This document shows positions 14,443 through 15,993 of a DNA stretch of 15,993 nt, piece after piece. Location of the stretch: positions 1 to 15,993 of the forward strand of contig JAFUBJ010000388.1 of the NCBI GenBank assembly GCA_017460265.1, given 5' to 3'. The stretch's first letter is position 1. Every line of letters starts with the position of its first letter. The notes below the pieces were generated by a model. It worked only from the letters and a program-made list of their open reading frames with translations, was not told the origin of the DNA and searched no databases. The stretch is from Atopobiaceae bacterium (GTDB lineage Bacteria > Actinomycetota > Coriobacteriia > Coriobacteriales > Atopobiaceae). The position numbers and the translations under genes are program-made.

Positions 14443-14771
14443 TGGTATGGAGCGACGCCGAGGACGACGCCGTCCGCGAGTTCTATCCCCGCCACGGCGG
14501 CAGTTGGGCGGGATGGGCCGAGGTGCTGCCCGGCCGCACCAAGGCCGCCATCCGAGTGAGGGCCGGGCGCATCGGCGTCACCACGACGGAGGCCAAGGGC
14601 GTCGCCCGCCCTCGCCGCGACCCCTACGACACCGCCGTGACGAGGGGCATGAGCGAGGGCAGGACGCCCGCGGAGATTGACGCCGAGCGCCACTGGACGC
14701 CCGGCACGGCTAAGCGCGTCCTGATGGGCATGTGGGCCAAGGGCGAGCGCGTCGCGAGGAAGGGGGCATGA
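14442..14771 (+). CDS. SANT/Myb-like DNA-binding protein
   Basis: A 109-residue basic protein. Its first 45 residues form a SANT/Myb-like helix bundle: WSDAEDDAVREFYPRHGG, then 'SWAGWAEVLPGRTKAAIRVRAGRIG', with the spaced tryptophans W3, W22 and W25. The rest is another helical segment (TRGMSEGRTPAEIDAERHW) that may add a second HTH-like turn. It probably binds DNA and could help regulate phage genes. TGATG coupling fixes the start. The target and role are unknown. Confidence 0.78.
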   Translation: MVWSDAEDDAVREFYPRHGGSWAGWAEVLPGRTKAAIRVRAGRIGVTTTEAKGVARPRRDPYDTAVTRGMSEGRTPAEIDAERHWTPGTAKRVLMGMWAKGERVARKGA

Positions 14772-15076
14772 TGGAGACGATCACCATGACCGTCCGCCCG
14801 TTCCGTATGGGGACGGACAAGGAGGTGGCGCTGAAGCCGCTGGAGGAGGCCGCCGAGGTGTACGGCGCGTGGCAGGACGCGGACTGGTGCGGCAGCCCGT
14901 CGCCGACGTGCGGGCGCAGCGAGGTCGCGGGCGTCTGCGACGCGTACGCCGCACTCGCCGACGAGCTGGCCGACTGCGTGACCGCGTGCGTCAACCTCGC
15001 CGACCGCTACGGCATAGACCTGCAGGCCGCGCTTGACCGCGTGGAATCGCACAACCGCGAGCGGGGACGGTACTGA
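14768..15076 (+). CDS. MazG-like nucleotide pyrophosphohydrolase
   Basis: The 102-residue product fits the all-alpha NTP pyrophosphatase (MazG-like) fold, whose members cleave NTPs to NMP and pyrophosphate. The metal-binding motifs are ExxE (E27, E30, in EEAAEVY) and ExxD (E66, D69, in DELADC), followed by 'CVNLADRYGIDLQAAL' and the closing RGRY. The two motifs are 35 residues apart, more than in a compact MazG, with a Cys-containing insert between. In phages such enzymes may lower alarmone or modified-nucleotide levels; that is from the family, not this sequence. The start is ATG 14768 or 14771, as tandem ATGs follow the overlap. Confidence 0.8.
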   Translation: MMETITMTVRPFRMGTDKEVALKPLEEAAEVYGAWQDADWCGSPSPTCGRSEVAGVCDAYAALADELADCVTACVNLADRYGIDLQAALDRVESHNRERGRY

Positions 15077-15549
15077 TGCACGGCAGCGCGAGGGAGTTCT
15101 TCGAGGCGGCGAGGGAGGCGGCGCGCGACGCGCACCTCGTTGCCCGCCAGCTCGACGGCATGGAGCATCGAGCCCTCTCGCTCGGCGGCGGAGGCTTCGA
15201 GCCTCGCGTGAGGTCGACGCCCGACCCCGACCGTATAGGCGCGACCGTGGCGGCGGGCATAGACCAGGGCGAGCGCCTGCGTGCGAGGCAGGAGGAGGAC
15301 TACCGCGCCATCGACGCCGCGTGCCGCGTCCTCTACGGCGCCGACAACCGCAGCGGGCTCTACGCCCTCGTCGGGTGGCCGGCGGACGCCATCTATCACC
15401 ATTACTTAGCATTACGCACGTGGGAGGACACGGCTGCCTTGCTCGGCTACTCGGTGCGCCACGTGCAGACGTGCGTGCGCGCGGCCCTCGACCTGGCGGA
15501 CGCCAACGGGCAGATGTGGACGGAGCTCGGCATCGGAATGGCAGAGTGA
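15076..15549 (+). CDS. Sigma-like RinA/ArpU-type phage regulator
   Basis: This 157-residue protein ends with a region-4-like helix-turn-helix: W116 in 'TWEDTAALLGYSVRHVQTCVRAALDLAD'. The central part (EEDYRAIDAACRVLYG) is helical. This place, directly before the HNH/terminase region, is the usual spot for RinA/ArpU-type late activators, which help start packaging and structural gene transcription. The N-terminal half is alanine/arginine rich and not recognisable. The start overlaps the previous stop (TGATG). The promoter and terminator just downstream are a plausible target. Family-level assignment is moderate because overall similarity cannot be tested here. Confidence 0.7.
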   Translation: MHGSAREFFEAAREAARDAHLVARQLDGMEHRALSLGGGGFEPRVRSTPDPDRIGATVAAGIDQGERLRARQEEDYRAIDAACRVLYGADNRSGLYALVGWPADAIYHHYLALRTWEDTAALLGYSVRHVQTCVRAALDLADANGQMWTELGIGMAE

Positions 15550-15573
15550 AATTCAGCATGAGACTGCGCTCCA

Positions 15574-15603
15574 TTGCGTGGCAAAGCATGGCGCTCCTAT
15601 GCT
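15574..15603 (+). promoter_or_regulatory. Sigma70-like promoter upstream of late genes
   Basis: TTGCGT (15574-15579) and TATGCT (15598-15603) are separated by 18 nt, near consensus for a housekeeping promoter. An inverted pair AGCAT (15585-15589) and ATGCT (15599-15603) overlaps the spacer and -10, so a regulator may bind here. Transcription would start near 15610, about 15 nt before the terminator stem. Confidence 0.5.
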
Positions 15604-15624
15604 ATGACTACGGTGGTAACTAAC

Positions 15625-15651
15625 AGGCCCTCGCAGATGCGGGGGCCTTTC
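15625..15651 (+). terminator. Intrinsic terminator ahead of late genes
   Basis: AGGCCC (15625-15630) pairs with GGGCCT (15643-15648) and the inner bases continue the stem (CGC with GCG around AGAT, with one T-G wobble). A TTTC run follows at 15648-15651. It would end early-region transcripts after the sigma-like regulator. Because it lies just after the promoter above, it may also stop that transcript until an antiterminator acts. Confidence 0.65.
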
Positions 15652-15710
15652 TCGTCAGGCGGGGGAGGGTCCTCCGGAAGACACCCACCCCATCTGGACG
15701 AAGCACCCCA

Positions 15711-15723
15711 CCCATATTATGGG
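15711..15723. repeat. CCCATA-T-TATGGG palindrome
   Basis: A 13-nt perfect inverted repeat with a single central base lies in an otherwise GC-rich gene-free stretch, 78 nt before the HNH start. The size fits a dimeric regulator's operator or part of a packaging site. No further evidence distinguishes these. Confidence 0.4.
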
Positions 15724-15801
15724 CACAACTCCACTACCCATGGTCGCCGTCGCGAGGAGCGACTCGCCCACCACGGCATCAGGCTTGGAGGTGAGCCGAG
15801 C

Positions 15802-15993
15802 ATGGCCGTCGACCTTTGGAACACGCCGGAGGGACGGCGCGTCCGCATGCGGTGCTTCAGGCGAGACCGAGAGAGCGACGCAAGGTGCCGCTGGTGCCAC
15901 GAGCGCATTGACTACTCGCTCGGCCCGTACACCCGCGGAGGCGACACGATGGCGTGGTCGCCCGAGCACGTCACGCCGCGCAAGACGTGGCCG
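15802..15993 (+). CDS. HNH endonuclease (3' end missing)
   Basis: The gene runs off the right edge after 64 codons. The visible part has CRWCHERIDYS, the zinc-binding CxxC of phage HNH nucleases, and 'WSPEHVTPRKTWP', where the WSPEHV histidine is the usual first catalytic His of the HNH motif. In HK97-like phages an HNH protein precedes the small terminase subunit and is needed for cos cutting and packaging, so the packaging genes should follow. GGAGGT (15788-15792 region) stands 9 nt before ATG 15802. The rest of the catalytic site, including the late Asn and His, is outside the window. Confidence 0.87.
   Translation, partial: MAVDLWNTPEGRRVRMRCFRRDRESDARCRWCHERIDYSLGPYTRGGDTMAWSPEHVTPRKTWP

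Larger units (their letters stand above)
15550..15801. other. Gene-free region between regulator and HNH gene
   Basis: 252 nt with no supported gene. The left part carries a promoter-like pair and then an intrinsic terminator (listed separately). A 21-codon ORF (ATG 15558, TAA ending 15623) spans the promoter but is probably chance. The right part has a 13-bp palindrome CCCATA-T-TATGGG (15711-15723) and a GTCGC/GCGAC pair near 15750-15770. cos sites commonly lie in such gaps before HNH and terminase genes, but no known cos sequence can be named here. Confidence 0.45.

Noticed and set aside
15558..15623. 21-codon leader peptide ending just before the terminator, as in attenuation
   Set aside because: The promoter's -10 lies inside the ORF, so its main transcript would not contain the start codon, and no run of regulatory codons is seen.

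Overview
The window is one continuous stretch of phage or prophage DNA. Every supported gene is on the + strand, and most start codons overlap or abut the preceding stop (ATGA, TGATG and TAATG junctions), as in a phage early-to-middle transcription unit. The DNA is GC-rich with strong Shine-Dalgarno sites. Together with the recombination, replication and HNH modules this suggests a tailed, siphovirus-like temperate phage of a high-GC Gram-positive host. The flavour of the small hypothetical genes reminds me of gut Coriobacteriia (Collinsella, Olsenella or Eggerthella relatives), but that host is an inference that no sequence here proves.

Layout. Positions 1-4411 hold a recombination module: RecT (5' end cut off by the window), an 827-residue fusion of an SF2 helicase and a beta-class DNA methyltransferase, a RecE/DUF3799-type PD-(D/E)XK exonuclease, and a DUF669-like protein. 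Positions 4401-8232 hold the replication module: a DEAH helicase, a small coiled-coil ORF, and a large PriCT-2/primase-like/AAA ATPase protein. Positions 8222-8353 carry two large adjacent inverted repeats, with no convincing gene beyond the end of the ATPase. They are a good candidate for a replication origin, and a VRR-NUC nuclease follows.

Positions 8725-13898 are a dense run of small accessory genes: hypotheticals, an HTH protein, Cys-rich zinc-ribbon-like proteins, a Lar-like restriction alleviation protein, and a tandem family of paralogs sharing a KLREL core and a RELGIEVD tail. One paralog has lost frame at a 39-nt exact repeat shared with a sister gene. After a roughly 100-nt gap with tandem repeats, positions 13997-15549 carry a zinc-ribbon protein, a two-helix membrane protein, a SANT/Myb-like protein, a MazG-like pyrophosphohydrolase and a sigma-like (RinA/ArpU-type) regulator.

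The right end looks like the early/late switch. A sigma70-like promoter sits directly before an intrinsic terminator, then comes a noncoding stretch with palindromes (a possible cos region), then the start of an HNH endonuclease that would normally precede the terminase genes.

How the genes may work together: the exonuclease, RecT and the DUF669-like protein would handle strand resection and annealing. The DEAH helicase and primase/ATPase would open and copy the origin. The helicase-methyltransferase fusion and the Lar-like protein may protect the phage DNA from host restriction. The sigma-like regulator probably turns on the packaging genes that begin at the right edge.
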